Positions 8,666 through 18,417 are shown, counted from the first letter of the stretch. The stretch is 64,000 nucleotides of DNA from SAR86 cluster bacterium (GCA_002402175.1 NVVJ01000008.1:29200-93199), one strand, 5' to 3'. Notes: generated by a model from the letters alone, not told the origin. Numbers and translations are program-made.

Positions 8666-11464
8666 ATGAAAAAATACCTCAACCAGCTAATCAATTGTGC
8701 GCTTTGTCTTCTATTACTGGGAAGCGCGGCGATCAAAGCGCAGGACACAGTAGGGACCTTGCAGATTGATACAATTGCTACGGACTCGATTCTTCGCTCT
8801 ACAACTGATCAGAATTTTTTGACCCGCTGGGTCGATGTACTTCCTGATCATCCAACAGTGCCTAGTCCCCGAGACGTTCTGGGCTACACCATAGGAACAC
8901 CGGGTGAATTAACTCAGGTTGATGATATTTACCGCTATTTCGAAGCATTGGCTGCCGCTTCAGATCGCGTTGAAATATTTCAGCTAGGGCAGACATTTGA
9001 AGAGCGGGATATGTTGCTTGTTGCTATTGCTGAGCCTGAGTTCCTGACAGATATAGACACTTACAAATCTTATCTTAATCAATTGTCCGATCCTCGAGTT
9101 ACGGACCGTGCTAAAGCAGAAGAGATAATTGAAGACGCGTTGCCAATATTCTGGATGACGGCAGGTCTGCACTCTCCCGAACTTGGGCCACCAGAAATGG
9201 TAATGGAGTTGGCTTATCGTCTCGCGGTGGAAACCAGAGAACCATTCGCCAGCATTCGTGAAAATGTTATTACGCTAATAACGCCTGTGTTCGATGTCGA
9301 TGGTAGAACGCGCCAAGTAGAGTGGTATAAGCGAAATATCAAAGGACATACTGACCACAACGATATGCCTCCTCGTAGCGTGCCATTTTGGGGGCACTAT
9401 ACCTACCATGATAACAATCGTGATGGCATCTCCATCAGCCAACCTATTACGCAAAACTATGTCAACGGCGTTTATGAATGGAAGCCAACAGTAAGCCTTG
9501 ATCTGCATGAGTCGGTACCACTGCTTTATGTTGCTGGCGGCACTGGGCCCTACAATGAAGGAGTTAGCCCCATAACAATTAGTGAATGGCAGATGATGGC
9601 TAACTATGAAATTTCACGTTTGACAGGGTTGGGATTAGAAGGAGTTTGGACCTGGGGCTACTACACAGGCTGGTATCCGGGATACATGCTTTGGGCGACC
9701 AATAATCACAACGGCATGGGCAGATTTTATGAAACCTTTGGCAACGGTAGCGCTGATACCATGGAACGAGATATTGGCAATGTACGTTTTGCTGGTAAAG
9801 ATGTTACCAGCAGACAATGGTACAGAGCAGCACCGCCCCCGAAGAAAATGACCTGGTCGATGAGAAACAATACCAACTATATGCAGTCGGGTGTTCTGGC
9901 TTCGTTGGAAATGGTGGCAAAGAACGGCAAGATGTTCTTGTCCAATTATTATCAGAAGGGTGTGGACGCGCTGGAACAAGGTGCCGAAGAGGCACCATAT
10001 GCCTACCTGATTCCCCAGCAACAAACTGACCCTGATTCAGCTAATTATATGGTTGCGGCTTTAGGTCGCCACGCCATCGAAATCCAACAAGTTACGGCGG
10101 ATGGAGAATACGGTGATGTGGAAATAAAACGAGGAGATTTATTGGTAAAGCTGAATCAGCCCTATGGGCCGCTAGCCAAGACTCTTTTTGAAAATCAGGA
10201 TTTCCCCAAGGATGTTGAGGTGCCTCCCTATGACGATGTTTCCTGGACCTTTGGTCTGGTTTACGGAGTAGATGTAGAAGCCATAGATGATGAAGACGTT
10301 CTGCTTCACGTGGCAGATAGTTTTAATCAGGATGAGGCATTCCTGTCCTCAACCGACTTGCCCCGAGGTAACGGTATCTGGGTTATTCCTAACAATGGTC
10401 AGCGGGAGCTGGGCCCAGCGCGGTTCGCCCTTGGTGATATGACAGTGCTGGTAGCTGAAGAAGAATTTGAAGTTGGTAGAGACTCTTATCCTGCGGGTAG
10501 CTTGTTGCTGGATATGAATGAGCTGGATCGAGATCGTGTTAGTGCGGTGTTGTCCGAGACGAATCTAGTGGTTGAGAATCTACGCAGAATGCCAGACGTT
10601 GCGACCCATGAGTTGGACCTTCCACGTCTGGGTGTGTATCAATCGTGGAGATCAACTCAAAATGCGGGTTGGGTTCGCTACAGTCTGGATCAAGCTGAAA
10701 TTCCCTACACGCTTTTCTCCAAGGACAAGGCCAGGGCTGGTAGTTTACTCGAAGAGTTTGACGTGATTCTGATTCCACATATGAGTGGTGGTACCACGCT
10801 TGCCGCCATAATAGGCGGTGTTGATCCTAAGTGGTCTCCCTTACCCTATACCAATACAGCGGCGACTCCAAGCCATGGACACATCCTAAGCTCCGAAGAC
10901 ATTACCGGCGGCCTTGGTTTTGAAGGAATGGCTGCCTTTGATGAATTTGTTCGTGGTGGGGGTACGCTAGTGACTCTTGGCTCGGCTGGGGTAATTGCCA
11001 CCGATTCTGGAATCCTTAGGGGTGTTAATAAACGCAGTACTGCTGGAATGAATACACCTGGCTCCATTATGACAGCGAAGATAACAGATCATAGCTCGCC
11101 ACTGGTTTATGGCTATGATGAAATTACCCATGTGTTCAAAGGCAATTCACCAATTTTTTCTGTTGCTGACTACAACCGTCAATATTCGCCTCTGCAGTTT
11201 GGCGTAAAAGAATACGATGAAGATGAGTCTGAAGATGAAGCAAATGATTCAGATGATGAAGAATCTACGCCTAAACCTCCTCTGGTTATTTCCGGAGGGA
11301 TTGTTCAAGGAGCAGATAGAATCGACGGTCAGCCTGCGATTGTAAGCAAGTCACTGGATGATGGGCATATTGTTCTTTTTAGCTGGAACCCAATGCATCG
11401 CCATGTGAATCATCATGATCACGCATTTGTTTACAATGCGATCCTGAACTGGAATGACCTGTAG
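8666..11464 (+). CDS. Secreted M14-family zinc carboxypeptidase, large form
   Basis: Exported metallopeptidase of 932 residues with a signal peptide ending IKAQD. The M14 zinc ligands are visible as His169 and Glu172 in GLHSPE and His281 in LDLHES; the catalytic Glu is Glu356 in RFYETFGN. Carboxypeptidases of this family remove C-terminal residues from peptides. Beyond the catalytic domain (about 60-400) there is a long extension, of which roughly 660-820 (VILIPHMSGG..., LVTLGSAGVI) resembles a glutamine-amidotransferase-like Rossmann domain, and a strongly acidic stretch around 850-872. Typical M14 proteins are 300-500 residues, so this is one of the large periplasmic forms. GAGTG lies upstream of the ATG. 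Element A begins about 40 bases after the stop. Confidence 0.9.
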   Translation: MKKYLNQLINCALCLLLLGSAAIKAQDTVGTLQIDTIATDSILRSTTDQNFLTRWVDVLPDHPTVPSPRDVLGYTIGTPGELTQVDDIYRYFEALAAASDRVEIFQLGQTFEERDMLLVAIAEPEFLTDIDTYKSYLNQLSDPRVTDRAKAEEIIEDALPIFWMTAGLHSPELGPPEMVMELAYRLAVETREPFASIRENVITLITPVFDVDGRTRQVEWYKRNIKGHTDHNDMPPRSVPFWGHYTYHDNNRDGISISQPITQNYVNGVYEWKPTVSLDLHESVPLLYVAGGTGPYNEGVSPITISEWQMMANYEISRLTGLGLEGVWTWGYYTGWYPGYMLWATNNHNGMGRFYETFGNGSADTMERDIGNVRFAGKDVTSRQWYRAAPPPKKMTWSMRNNTNYMQSGVLASLEMVAKNGKMFLSNYYQKGVDALEQGAEEAPYAYLIPQQQTDPDSANYMVAALGRHAIEIQQVTADGEYGDVEIKRGDLLVKLNQPYGPLAKTLFENQDFPKDVEVPPYDDVSWTFGLVYGVDVEAIDDEDVLLHVADSFNQDEAFLSSTDLPRGNGIWVIPNNGQRELGPARFALGDMTVLVAEEEFEVGRDSYPAGSLLLDMNELDRDRVSAVLSETNLVVENLRRMPDVATHELDLPRLGVYQSWRSTQNAGWVRYSLDQAEIPYTLFSKDKARAGSLLEEFDVILIPHMSGGTTLAAIIGGVDPKWSPLPYTNTAATPSHGHILSSEDITGGLGFEGMAAFDEFVRGGGTLVTLGSAGVIATDSGILRGVNKRSTAGMNTPGSIMTAKITDHSSPLVYGYDEITHVFKGNSPIFSVADYNRQYSPLQFGVKEYDEDESEDEANDSDDEESTPKPPLVISGGIVQGADRIDGQPAIVSKSLDDGHIVLFSWNPMHRHVNHHDHAFVYNAILNWNDL

Positions 11465-11502
11465 TCCAAGGGAGCATTTGAGAGGTGTAGTTGAAGGGTT
11501 CA

Positions 11503-11984
11503 GTTGAGAGAAATACTGAATTCGACAGGGGATTGGGAAGGGGTGCTGTTTTGTAGTGACTAGCGCCCAGGGATGGAGCGCGGGAGGGCCAGGGATGGCC
11601 CAATGGAACGGAAAAACAGCACCCCTACCCAAGCTCCGATGTACGCATCAATTGCTTACAATCATTCCCTGCTAATTTAAATAATTGCTGAGAGAACGCA
11701 CTAGGTCAGGGCCCCCTATTTTCTCCGCAGCTTGCACCCGTCCATTTTCCCGGAGAGGTTCCTCCAGGACGATCTGTGAGGAAGACAAGCCCGATTCATC
11801 TTCTTATGGCAGATAAGCCCCATAGCGTGTTCTCCTTCGGTCGCTCGATGCTACGCTTTAATCGCTACAAAAACAGGGGGCCCTAACCCAGCGCTTGCAG
11901 TTTCCATCTAAATTCGTGCAATGTGTGCACTTTAATAGGTCTAACTCACTGAATTAATTATTTCGTGGGGATATCTCAGGGTTA
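11503..11984. mobile_element. Palindromic MITE-like element, copy A (left end missing, carries an insert)
   Basis: Non-coding repeat that matches copy B at 28898-29260 in inverted orientation. It has an inner palindrome with 25-base arms at 11528-11552 and 11613-11637 (GGGGATTGGG.../...AAAACAGCACCCC) around a GC-rich core containing CCAGGGATGG twice. The right end is TTTCGTGGGGATATCTCAGGGTTA, equal to the left terminus of B reversed. The matching terminus on its left is not visible, so this copy looks truncated there. It carries no transposase, and any mobility would be in trans. Confidence 0.75.
11709..11883. repeat. 175-base palindromic insert nested in copy A
   Basis: Copy B has the short palindrome AGGGGACCCT where copy A has 175 bases bounded by inverted ends GGGCCCCCTATTTT (11709-11722) and AAAACAGGGGGCCC (11870-11883). 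The inside has no open frame of note. It could be a second small element inserted in A, or a segment lost from B by deletion between the short inverted ends. Confidence 0.6.
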
Positions 11985-12000
11985 AAGATTGCTGTTCTAC

Positions 12001-12543
12001 TTATTGCGTTTTGATGTTCATGACCTTGTCTGGGTCAGCACGAAAAATAATATAGCTGATCGTATCCGTAGTCATTTCGTGCCAGCCGTGGGGCATGCCT
12101 TTGGGAATAATAGCGATATCTCCAGGTTTTACTTTCTGTAGAGTCCCGCCACGAATCTCGCCTCGTTCCATTGGGCCTAGCAAGGAACTTACTGAAGTTT
12201 TCTTATCAATAAATTCACCGCCAGTAATCATTGTGCCTTCGCCAGCAACAATGTAATAGATTTCGTCAAGGTTCACATGAGCAATGCCAGTTTCGATGCC
12301 GTTATCTTCAGCCCTAGTTCGCTGGACCACGGAAACCCCCATATATTCTTCACCAACACTGATGTGACGCATAACAATGTCACTAACGGTTCCTCCCTCA
12401 GCGAGATTCGCCAGGCCCTGAAGAAGAGTTGTGTCCACTTCTTCTTTGCTCATGATTGTGGCGCCGCCCTCATCAGCAAGACTGCTGGCTAGAAACCCAC
12501 AGCCAAGTCCAATAGCTAATATCAACTTTGAATAGATTTTCAT
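12001..12543 (-). CDS. Secreted cupin-domain protein
   Basis: Small exported protein of 180 residues: signal peptide to about SSLADEG, then one cupin barrel. Residues EIYYIVAGEGTMITGG and PGDIAIIPKGMPHGWHEM correspond to cupin motifs 1 and 2, with the conserved His of motif 2 in MPHGW. Cupins bind a metal and may be enzymes or sensors; the substrate is unknown. AAGGAG lies five bases before the ATG. It follows the dipeptidase gene on the same strand by about 60 bases and probably shares its transcript. Confidence 0.85.
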   Translation of the reverse strand: MKIYSKLILAIGLGCGFLASSLADEGGATIMSKEEVDTTLLQGLANLAEGGTVSDIVMRHISVGEEYMGVSVVQRTRAEDNGIETGIAHVNLDEIYYIVAGEGTMITGGEFIDKKTSVSSLLGPMERGEIRGGTLQKVKPGDIAIIPKGMPHGWHEMTTDTISYIIFRADPDKVMNIKTQ

Positions 12544-12601
12544 AGGTTCTCCTTATCCTTAGGTCAGCGTTCAGGCTGAGTAACTGACGTTGATGAGTTC
12601 G

Positions 12602-13951
12602 TTACTCGGCTTGAATTTCTGCTGCAACGCGTTGTACGTCATCCAGAACGCGCAATAAGTTTCCGCTCCAAAGCATGGAAATTTCTTTCTCATCGTAACC
12701 GCGGCGTACGAGTTCAAGAGTAACATTGAAGGTTTCAGAAGCATCGTTCCAGCCGCTTATTCCGCCACCGCCGTCGAAGTCAGAGCTAATACCCACATGC
12801 TCAATACCAATTAGTTCAACCAGATAATCAATATGGTTAACAAAATCACTCACATTAACCGCTGGTGCATCAGCATTTACTTCCACGTTCATTCTTGGTT
12901 CCGCCAAAGCATCTATCTCTGCAATATGTGCGGTATAGACTGCACGATCGGACTCATCCAGCGCGGCAATAGCAGGAAAGCCAAGAATTTCATAACCCAG
13001 ATCTTCGGCGATGCTGTTCATCAGTTTGCTGCGAGCCTCACGATGTGCAGCAGCCTTTGCTCCATTTATGTAACCACCGAATGCGACTGTTTGCACAACG
13101 CCTCCGTTTTCTTTAATGCGTAGCAGTTGCTCGTCATCGAGATTGCGGCTGTGATCGTTCATATTGCGTGCGGAGGAATGTGACGCTATCAGGGGGGCGC
13201 GAGTCAGGTCTAACATTTCCATGATGGCGACTTTTGAAGGATGAGACACGTCAATCATAATGCCCCATTTATTCATTTCTGCCACCGCCTCACGGCCCAT
13301 GTCACTAAGGCCGTTGTGTAACCAAACTCCATCAGCCTCACCGGTGTGTGAGTCTGAAAACTGACTGTGGCGATTGTGAGCCAGCGACATGTAGCGACCG
13401 CCGCGTTCCTGAAAATCTTTAATATTGCTCATATCCATGCCAACTGGATAAGCGTTCTCAATGCCAATCATGGCAACTTTTTTACCTGCTGCGCTGATTC
13501 GTCTTACATCATCCGAGGTGTAGGCAATTTCGATTCGATCGGGTGCAATTTCTTCTGCCAGTCGGTGAATAGCATCGAATTTATCTATTGCATTGGCATA
13601 GGCTGTTGCGTATCCAGCATCATCCAGCGTCGACTGCCCTGTATAAACAATAAACCAGGCCACATCTAAACCACCTTGCTCCATTTTTGGCAGGTTTACC
13701 TGAGTATCGAGATCTGAAGTGTAATTATTGGAGACGGTAAAATTACTGGTATTGATGTCGTCGTGAGTATCCATTGTAATCACGCGCTGATGAATGCCCC
13801 TGGCCGTTTCCTGTAGTTGATCCTCAGAAGTAGCGTTTGACTCAGGTGCTGGTGTTTGCGTAGTTGTTTGGCTGCTGTCGTCACTACAGGCGACCAGGGC
13901 AAAAGCAACAAAAATGAACAGGGATTGTTTGAGCAAGTTTTGCATAGTCAT
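12602..13951 (-). CDS. M19 membrane dipeptidase (renal dipeptidase family), lipoprotein
   Basis: Zinc dipeptidase of about 449 residues that hydrolyses dipeptides, including those with a D-residue at the C-terminus. I choose the ATG at 13951 (or 13945) because a lipoprotein signal with lipobox LVAC follows; an upstream frame from 14062 adds 37 residues without any signal character. Zinc-site blocks are visible: MDTHDDINT (HxD), the bridging Glu in GIENAYPVG, and LIASHSSARNMNDH. The C-terminal GISSDFDGGGG and RGYDEKEI...WSGNLLRV match the family end. Expected on the periplasmic side of a membrane. It is the first gene of a probable two-gene operon with the cupin. Confidence 0.92.
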   Translation of the reverse strand: MTMQNLLKQSLFIFVAFALVACSDDSSQTTTQTPAPESNATSEDQLQETARGIHQRVITMDTHDDINTSNFTVSNNYTSDLDTQVNLPKMEQGGLDVAWFIVYTGQSTLDDAGYATAYANAIDKFDAIHRLAEEIAPDRIEIAYTSDDVRRISAAGKKVAMIGIENAYPVGMDMSNIKDFQERGGRYMSLAHNRHSQFSDSHTGEADGVWLHNGLSDMGREAVAEMNKWGIMIDVSHPSKVAIMEMLDLTRAPLIASHSSARNMNDHSRNLDDEQLLRIKENGGVVQTVAFGGYINGAKAAAHREARSKLMNSIAEDLGYEILGFPAIAALDESDRAVYTAHIAEIDALAEPRMNVEVNADAPAVNVSDFVNHIDYLVELIGIEHVGISSDFDGGGGISGWNDASETFNVTLELVRRGYDEKEISMLWSGNLLRVLDDVQRVAAEIQAE

Positions 13952-14309
13952 AGTGTCTCTGTTTGAAGTTTCGTTTAAGGTTAATGTCTGCTGGCTACAC
14001 GGCCACGAAATCGTGGGAATAGCTACCGGTAGCATTGAGCTCGAAGCAAGCAAAGTTAGCACTAAGAATCATCTATTTACAGTGTAATCCTGTGATTTTT
14101 CTTTTTTTTCTCTGACTACTCACTAGAGCTGATTTTTAACTGATATTGGCTGATTAACGGTAGAAAACTGCTATTTTTTAGGCTTATTGAAGTGCTTGCA
14201 GGGCGTGGATGCACTAGAATACCTGCAATACATCCTCAGTAGCAGGGCTCTCTCCTTTGAAGAAAGGAGCTTGTATTGAAAATTCACCAAACGATTTGAG
14301 AGTAAAAGC
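13952..14309. other. Intergenic region between divergent dipeptidase and gamma-glutamyltransferase
   Basis: This 358-base spacer has no supported gene. The part near 14090-14180 is T-rich. The one structured feature is a perfect 7-bp hairpin, CTCCTTT (14252-14258), loop GAAG, AAAGGAG (14263-14269), which ends 40 bases before the ggt start and would lie in its 5' leader. Confidence 0.5.
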
Positions 14310-16028
14310 ATGAACCTTCAACGACTAATCAGACTCGATATTAAAAGCATTGTATTTTTTCTGAGCCTAATACTGGTATCTACCTCCTTTTCAGAAGGTG
14401 GCAGAACTCCACTAAGAGTGAAGAACGGCATAGTGACAAGTTCATCTCGTCTCGCCTCACAGGCAGGTATTGATGCACTTAAACAGGGCGGAAATGCAGT
14501 AGACGCGGCTATTGCTACAGCTTTTGCTCTGGCGGTTACCTGGCCCTCGGCGGGTAATATTGGTGGTGGTGGATTTATGGTGTATCACGGTGATGATGGA
14601 CATGCCACGACCTTTGATTTTAGAGAAAAAGCACCACTGGCAGCGACTGAGCGTATGTATCTTGGCCTGGATGGCAATGTTGTCAATAATTCAAATCACA
14701 TTGGGCCATTGGCGATTGGTGTTCCAGGTACGGTTGCGGGTCTTTGGAAAGCACATCAGGAGTTGGGCAGCTTGCCCTGGGAAAATCTGGTTGCACCGGC
14801 GGTGAAACTGGCAAGAGACGGTATCCCAATTAGCTATGCATTGTATTCCGGCTTTCTGCGCAGTAAGTCCCGTTTTGAGCGTTACCCTTCTACGATGGCG
14901 AAATTTTATAAAGCGGATGGATCGTTATACGAATTAGGTGAAACCTGGAAACAACCAGATTTAGCTCACACCCTGGAGCTGATTCAAGAGCAGGGGCGTG
15001 ACGGTTTTTATAAAGGTGAAAACGCGAAGCGACTTGCTGATTTTATGTCTGCTATTGGTGGTTTGATTACCGAGGAAGATCTTGCCAAATACGAAGCGAT
15101 AGAGCGAGAGCCAGTGCGTGGAACTTATCGCGGTTATGAAATTGTAAGTATGCCACCACCAAGTTCTGGTGGTGTGGTGTTAATTGAAATGCTCAACATA
15201 CTCGAAGGATTCGACCTTGCTGATATGGGACATAACTCTGCAGACTATTTACATGTATTGACAGAGTCCATGCGCAGAGGTTTTGCCGACAGAGCGCAAC
15301 ATCTAGGCGATCCAGATTTTAATGAAGGCATGCCATTGTCACGTTTAATGGACAAAGATTATGCGGCTACTCTACGCGCATCCATAGACATGGACAAAGC
15401 ATCTGAAAGTAGTCCCAAGGACTTTGCTCAAATCTATGAAAGCGAAGAAACAACTCATTTTTCTGTAGTCGATAAAGACGGCAACATGGTGAGCATGACT
15501 TACACGCTTGAATTTGGTTATGGCTCTGGCATCGTGGTGGAAGGTGGTGGCTATTTGCTAAATAACGAAATGGGTGATTTCAATGCGGTGCCAGGTGTAA
15601 CTACTAGTCGTGGTTTGATTGGTACTACCCCCAATCTTGTTGCGCCTGAAAAGCGTATGCTGTCTAGTATGACTCCCACTATTGTCGCTAAAGATGGCAA
15701 GCCAGTATTTACCGCGGGAAGCCCTGGCGGAAAGACAATTATCAATACGACTATGCAAGTAATTCTTAACGTGATTGATCACGATATGAATATTGCCCAG
15801 GCTGTAGAAGCAGGTCGAATTCATCATCAATGGTTGCCTGATGCAACCAGCATGGAAACCGGCGCTATGTCGGCTGACACAATTCGACTGTATGAAGAAA
15901 AAGGCCACAGATACAGTGAAAGGGGCACCCAGGGCGCAGCCATGGCGGTTTACTACGATAGAGAGAACGGTCTATTCGAAGGTGCATCGGATTCGCGTCG
16001 CGGAGATGGGGCTGCTGTAGGTTATTAG
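14310..16028 (+). CDS. ggt: Gamma-glutamyltransferase
   Basis: Periplasmic gamma-glutamyltranspeptidase of 572 residues, which hydrolyses glutathione and other gamma-glutamyl compounds or transfers the gamma-glutamyl group. A hydrophobic signal segment occupies residues 10-30. The precursor cleaves itself before the catalytic Thr381 of TTHFSVVDKDGN, the first residue of the small subunit; the downstream Gly-Gly pair of the oxyanion region is seen in SPGGKTI. Length and motif order fit the Escherichia coli enzyme. GAGAG lies eight bases upstream of the ATG. It is convergent with the penicillin-acylase-type gene. Confidence 0.95.
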   Translation: MNLQRLIRLDIKSIVFFLSLILVSTSFSEGGRTPLRVKNGIVTSSSRLASQAGIDALKQGGNAVDAAIATAFALAVTWPSAGNIGGGGFMVYHGDDGHATTFDFREKAPLAATERMYLGLDGNVVNNSNHIGPLAIGVPGTVAGLWKAHQELGSLPWENLVAPAVKLARDGIPISYALYSGFLRSKSRFERYPSTMAKFYKADGSLYELGETWKQPDLAHTLELIQEQGRDGFYKGENAKRLADFMSAIGGLITEEDLAKYEAIEREPVRGTYRGYEIVSMPPPSSGGVVLIEMLNILEGFDLADMGHNSADYLHVLTESMRRGFADRAQHLGDPDFNEGMPLSRLMDKDYAATLRASIDMDKASESSPKDFAQIYESEETTHFSVVDKDGNMVSMTYTLEFGYGSGIVVEGGGYLLNNEMGDFNAVPGVTTSRGLIGTTPNLVAPEKRMLSSMTPTIVAKDGKPVFTAGSPGGKTIINTTMQVILNVIDHDMNIAQAVEAGRIHHQWLPDATSMETGAMSADTIRLYEEKGHRYSERGTQGAAMAVYYDRENGLFEGASDSRRGDGAAVGY

Positions 16029-16072
16029 ATAGCCTATTAGGTAGTTTAGAACGCCACGTCGAATTCGCTAGC

Positions 16073-16107
16073 GGCCTGTGGAATGTATTTTAAATCATCC
16101 ACAGGCC
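16073..16107. terminator. Intergenic hairpin between convergent ggt and acylase genes
   Basis: Perfect 10-bp stem GGCCTGTGGA (16073-16082) and TCCACAGGCC (16098-16107). It is well placed to end transcripts from both sides, but no T-run follows the stem in either direction, so factor-independent termination is uncertain. Confidence 0.45.
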
Positions 16108-16118
16108 AAAAAGCCTGC

Positions 16119-18359
16119 CTAATTTCCCGGAGAGTATTCTCTTTCCATATTGGCTTCGATATCTTCTCGATAAAATAATACGTCTCGAAATTCGCCGTTA
16201 GCGTACATCTGAGCCTGGTCATCAAAATGAGGCGACTCAGGGTTGTTGTTTAAGCCACCTACGGTAATAGCTTTTGCAGTGAGGCGTTCTCCGAATTCAA
16301 CCGCGGCAATAAAACTGTTACCACTGGTTCCGTACATTCGTTTGGTGCCAGGATAGGCACGGCTGCCGAATGAAGCGAGAGAGCCCCAGCGGGAAGACGC
16401 AAATGCTACTGGTATGCTGGCGGCGTTGTCATCAAATTTTTGTACGATGTCACCATTAAGGCGCTGGTATCGATTGATTTCACCCCAGGGTACTTTCCAG
16501 TTGCCGAAGTCTGCTTCCAGCTCTTCAGCGGCTTCTCGCAAGCTGCTTAGTTTTTGTCCGATGCTGGCGTTGTTGGCCATGTATTCATAGATATTAATTC
16601 CTCTAGAGGCTGCATCCGCACGCACGCTGTTCATCAGATTCTGCCCCCAGTAAACGGCTAGCGAAGTTTGTACAGAATCGAGTGAAAATTTGTAATCCCA
16701 TTCTCGGAGCAGATCAATATATTCTAATGTACGTGATTGAATGGATGCAGCTAACTCGCCCTGATTATCGACAGCTGTAATCAATAGAAGTTCGGGGATC
16801 AGGTCTTCAAATGCAGTAAGAGTAGGGTCGTAAGCAGCTTCAATTAGAGAATCAATAGTGAAGTCTGATGTGTTTTCCAGAACTCGCACAGCATGAATGC
16901 CGCGAGGGTTTTCCGAATTATTAGCCATGTAGATTGGATAATCTTGTGCTCTTGGGCTGAATTCAGCAGCGGCAGTAAATGGCCAGTTGTTAGTGTTTTG
17001 AATCCAGCCGTTACCTGGGTTGAGCAAAGTAATAATTTCGTCAACAGGGTGCAGTCCCTGCCATTCAGTAGCGGAAGTACTACCGTCTAGAGGTTGGTTC
17101 CAGTCGAATTGTGTATCTCTGCGTGGAATGAAATTACCGTGATAGTAGGCAATGTTTCCATCTGAGTCTGCATAGACAGTATTATTAGAAGAATTGGTCA
17201 ATAACTCCATGCTGGCATAAAACTCTTCATGGTTTTGAGCTTTGGTGCGGGTGTAGGATTGAGTGAGCGCCTTCACCGGTTCCTGCATTAGTTTGATGCT
17301 TACCCACTTACCGTCTTGTTCGCGTATAACTGGGCCATGATGGCTATGGTAAACCGTGAACAATTTACTCGCCATGCCGGACTCGGTTTTGTAGGGCAGG
17401 GTGAGTTCTGTTGTCTGTAACTTTCTTTCTTGGGAATCGTAAAGATAATAATACCCATCGTCTTTTTGTATAACCGATTCCAGGTATTCGTCGATTGCAT
17501 CGGCGCGGCTGGAGGTGTGCATCCAGCCAGCATTTTCGTTAAAACCCTGATACACAAAGAACTGTCCCCAGGTGACGGCGCCATAAGCGTTAAGCCCTTC
17601 TTCGCTTACCATATGTAGTTCAGAGCGAAAGAAGAAAGATGTATGAGGATTAATCCACAGCAGGGCATTGCCACTTGCTGTGCGTGACGGTGCAAGGGCA
17701 AAACCATTAGAGCCACGGGGTTCTCCGTCTGAGGGAGCCTCAGCCTGAGCGAGTAAGTTGCCATCGCCGTAAAAGCTTTGTAACGACCTTAGGTTCACAC
17801 GCTCGATGTCTCCGCCGATGCTACCTTCGGTAAACGCCAGAGCCATCCAGGGCTCAAAACGAGTAATGACTTTGGGCTGTGTTTCTGGGTGAGTATAAAG
17901 ATAGTAATTCAATCCGCTGGCAAACGCGTTCATCAGTTGCTTAAGCCAGTCTGGGCTCGATTCATATTGTGATTGTAGCTCTGTTGGATCAATAAAGAGC
18001 TTCATACGTAAATCGCGAAACAGTTCAGTTTCACCTTCTGCTTCAGCCAGTCGACCCATTGCATTCAGATAATTGACTTCAACGCGATTAAAATCATCTT
18101 CCGCTTGCGCATACAAGGTACCAAACACTGTATCAGCATCAGTCTTGCCATATATATGCGCTATACCCCACTTATCTCTGATGATGGATACCTGGCTAGC
18201 CTGCTGTTGCCACTGTACTAATTCTTCGCCCGAAACCTGTACTTCAATACTTTCAGAGTTATTTTCTAAAGGAGGTAAGGCAGTAGAAACCTGATCAGAA
18301 GGGGAGCAAGCTACCAGCAGCGTTAGTGAAGAAATTGTAAAAAGAGTTAAATATTTCAT
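16119..18359 (-). CDS. Penicillin-acylase-family N-terminal nucleophile hydrolase, lipoprotein
   Basis: Ntn-hydrolase of about 746 residues that cleaves an amide, such as an N-acyl-homoserine lactone or other acylated amine. The ATG at 18359 is preferred over a TTG at 18371: it has TTGAGA seven bases upstream and starts a lipoprotein signal with lipobox LVAC. The self-processing site is the Ser217 of RGSNGFALAPSRT, so an alpha chain of about 200 residues and a beta chain of about 530 are expected. The family signature GNAxxYxxxxFIPRRDTQ also appears. Substrate cannot be assigned: quorum-signal acylases and aculeacin-type acylases share these motifs. It starts 58 bases after the amidohydrolase gene. 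Confidence 0.9.
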   Translation of the reverse strand: MKYLTLFTISSLTLLVACSPSDQVSTALPPLENNSESIEVQVSGEELVQWQQQASQVSIIRDKWGIAHIYGKTDADTVFGTLYAQAEDDFNRVEVNYLNAMGRLAEAEGETELFRDLRMKLFIDPTELQSQYESSPDWLKQLMNAFASGLNYYLYTHPETQPKVITRFEPWMALAFTEGSIGGDIERVNLRSLQSFYGDGNLLAQAEAPSDGEPRGSNGFALAPSRTASGNALLWINPHTSFFFRSELHMVSEEGLNAYGAVTWGQFFVYQGFNENAGWMHTSSRADAIDEYLESVIQKDDGYYYLYDSQERKLQTTELTLPYKTESGMASKLFTVYHSHHGPVIREQDGKWVSIKLMQEPVKALTQSYTRTKAQNHEEFYASMELLTNSSNNTVYADSDGNIAYYHGNFIPRRDTQFDWNQPLDGSTSATEWQGLHPVDEIITLLNPGNGWIQNTNNWPFTAAAEFSPRAQDYPIYMANNSENPRGIHAVRVLENTSDFTIDSLIEAAYDPTLTAFEDLIPELLLITAVDNQGELAASIQSRTLEYIDLLREWDYKFSLDSVQTSLAVYWGQNLMNSVRADAASRGINIYEYMANNASIGQKLSSLREAAEELEADFGNWKVPWGEINRYQRLNGDIVQKFDDNAASIPVAFASSRWGSLASFGSRAYPGTKRMYGTSGNSFIAAVEFGERLTAKAITVGGLNNNPESPHFDDQAQMYANGEFRDVLFYREDIEANMEREYSPGN

Positions 18360-18417
18360 AGAAATTCTCAATTTAAATGTTGCACGGCGAAGCAGTTAAA
18401 AGCGGTTAAGAATAATT

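Noticed and set aside
11351..11632. Two overlapping minus-strand frames across the carboxypeptidase end and element A
   Set aside because: They run through the palindromic element and recur in element B because the DNA is repeated; no coding signal.
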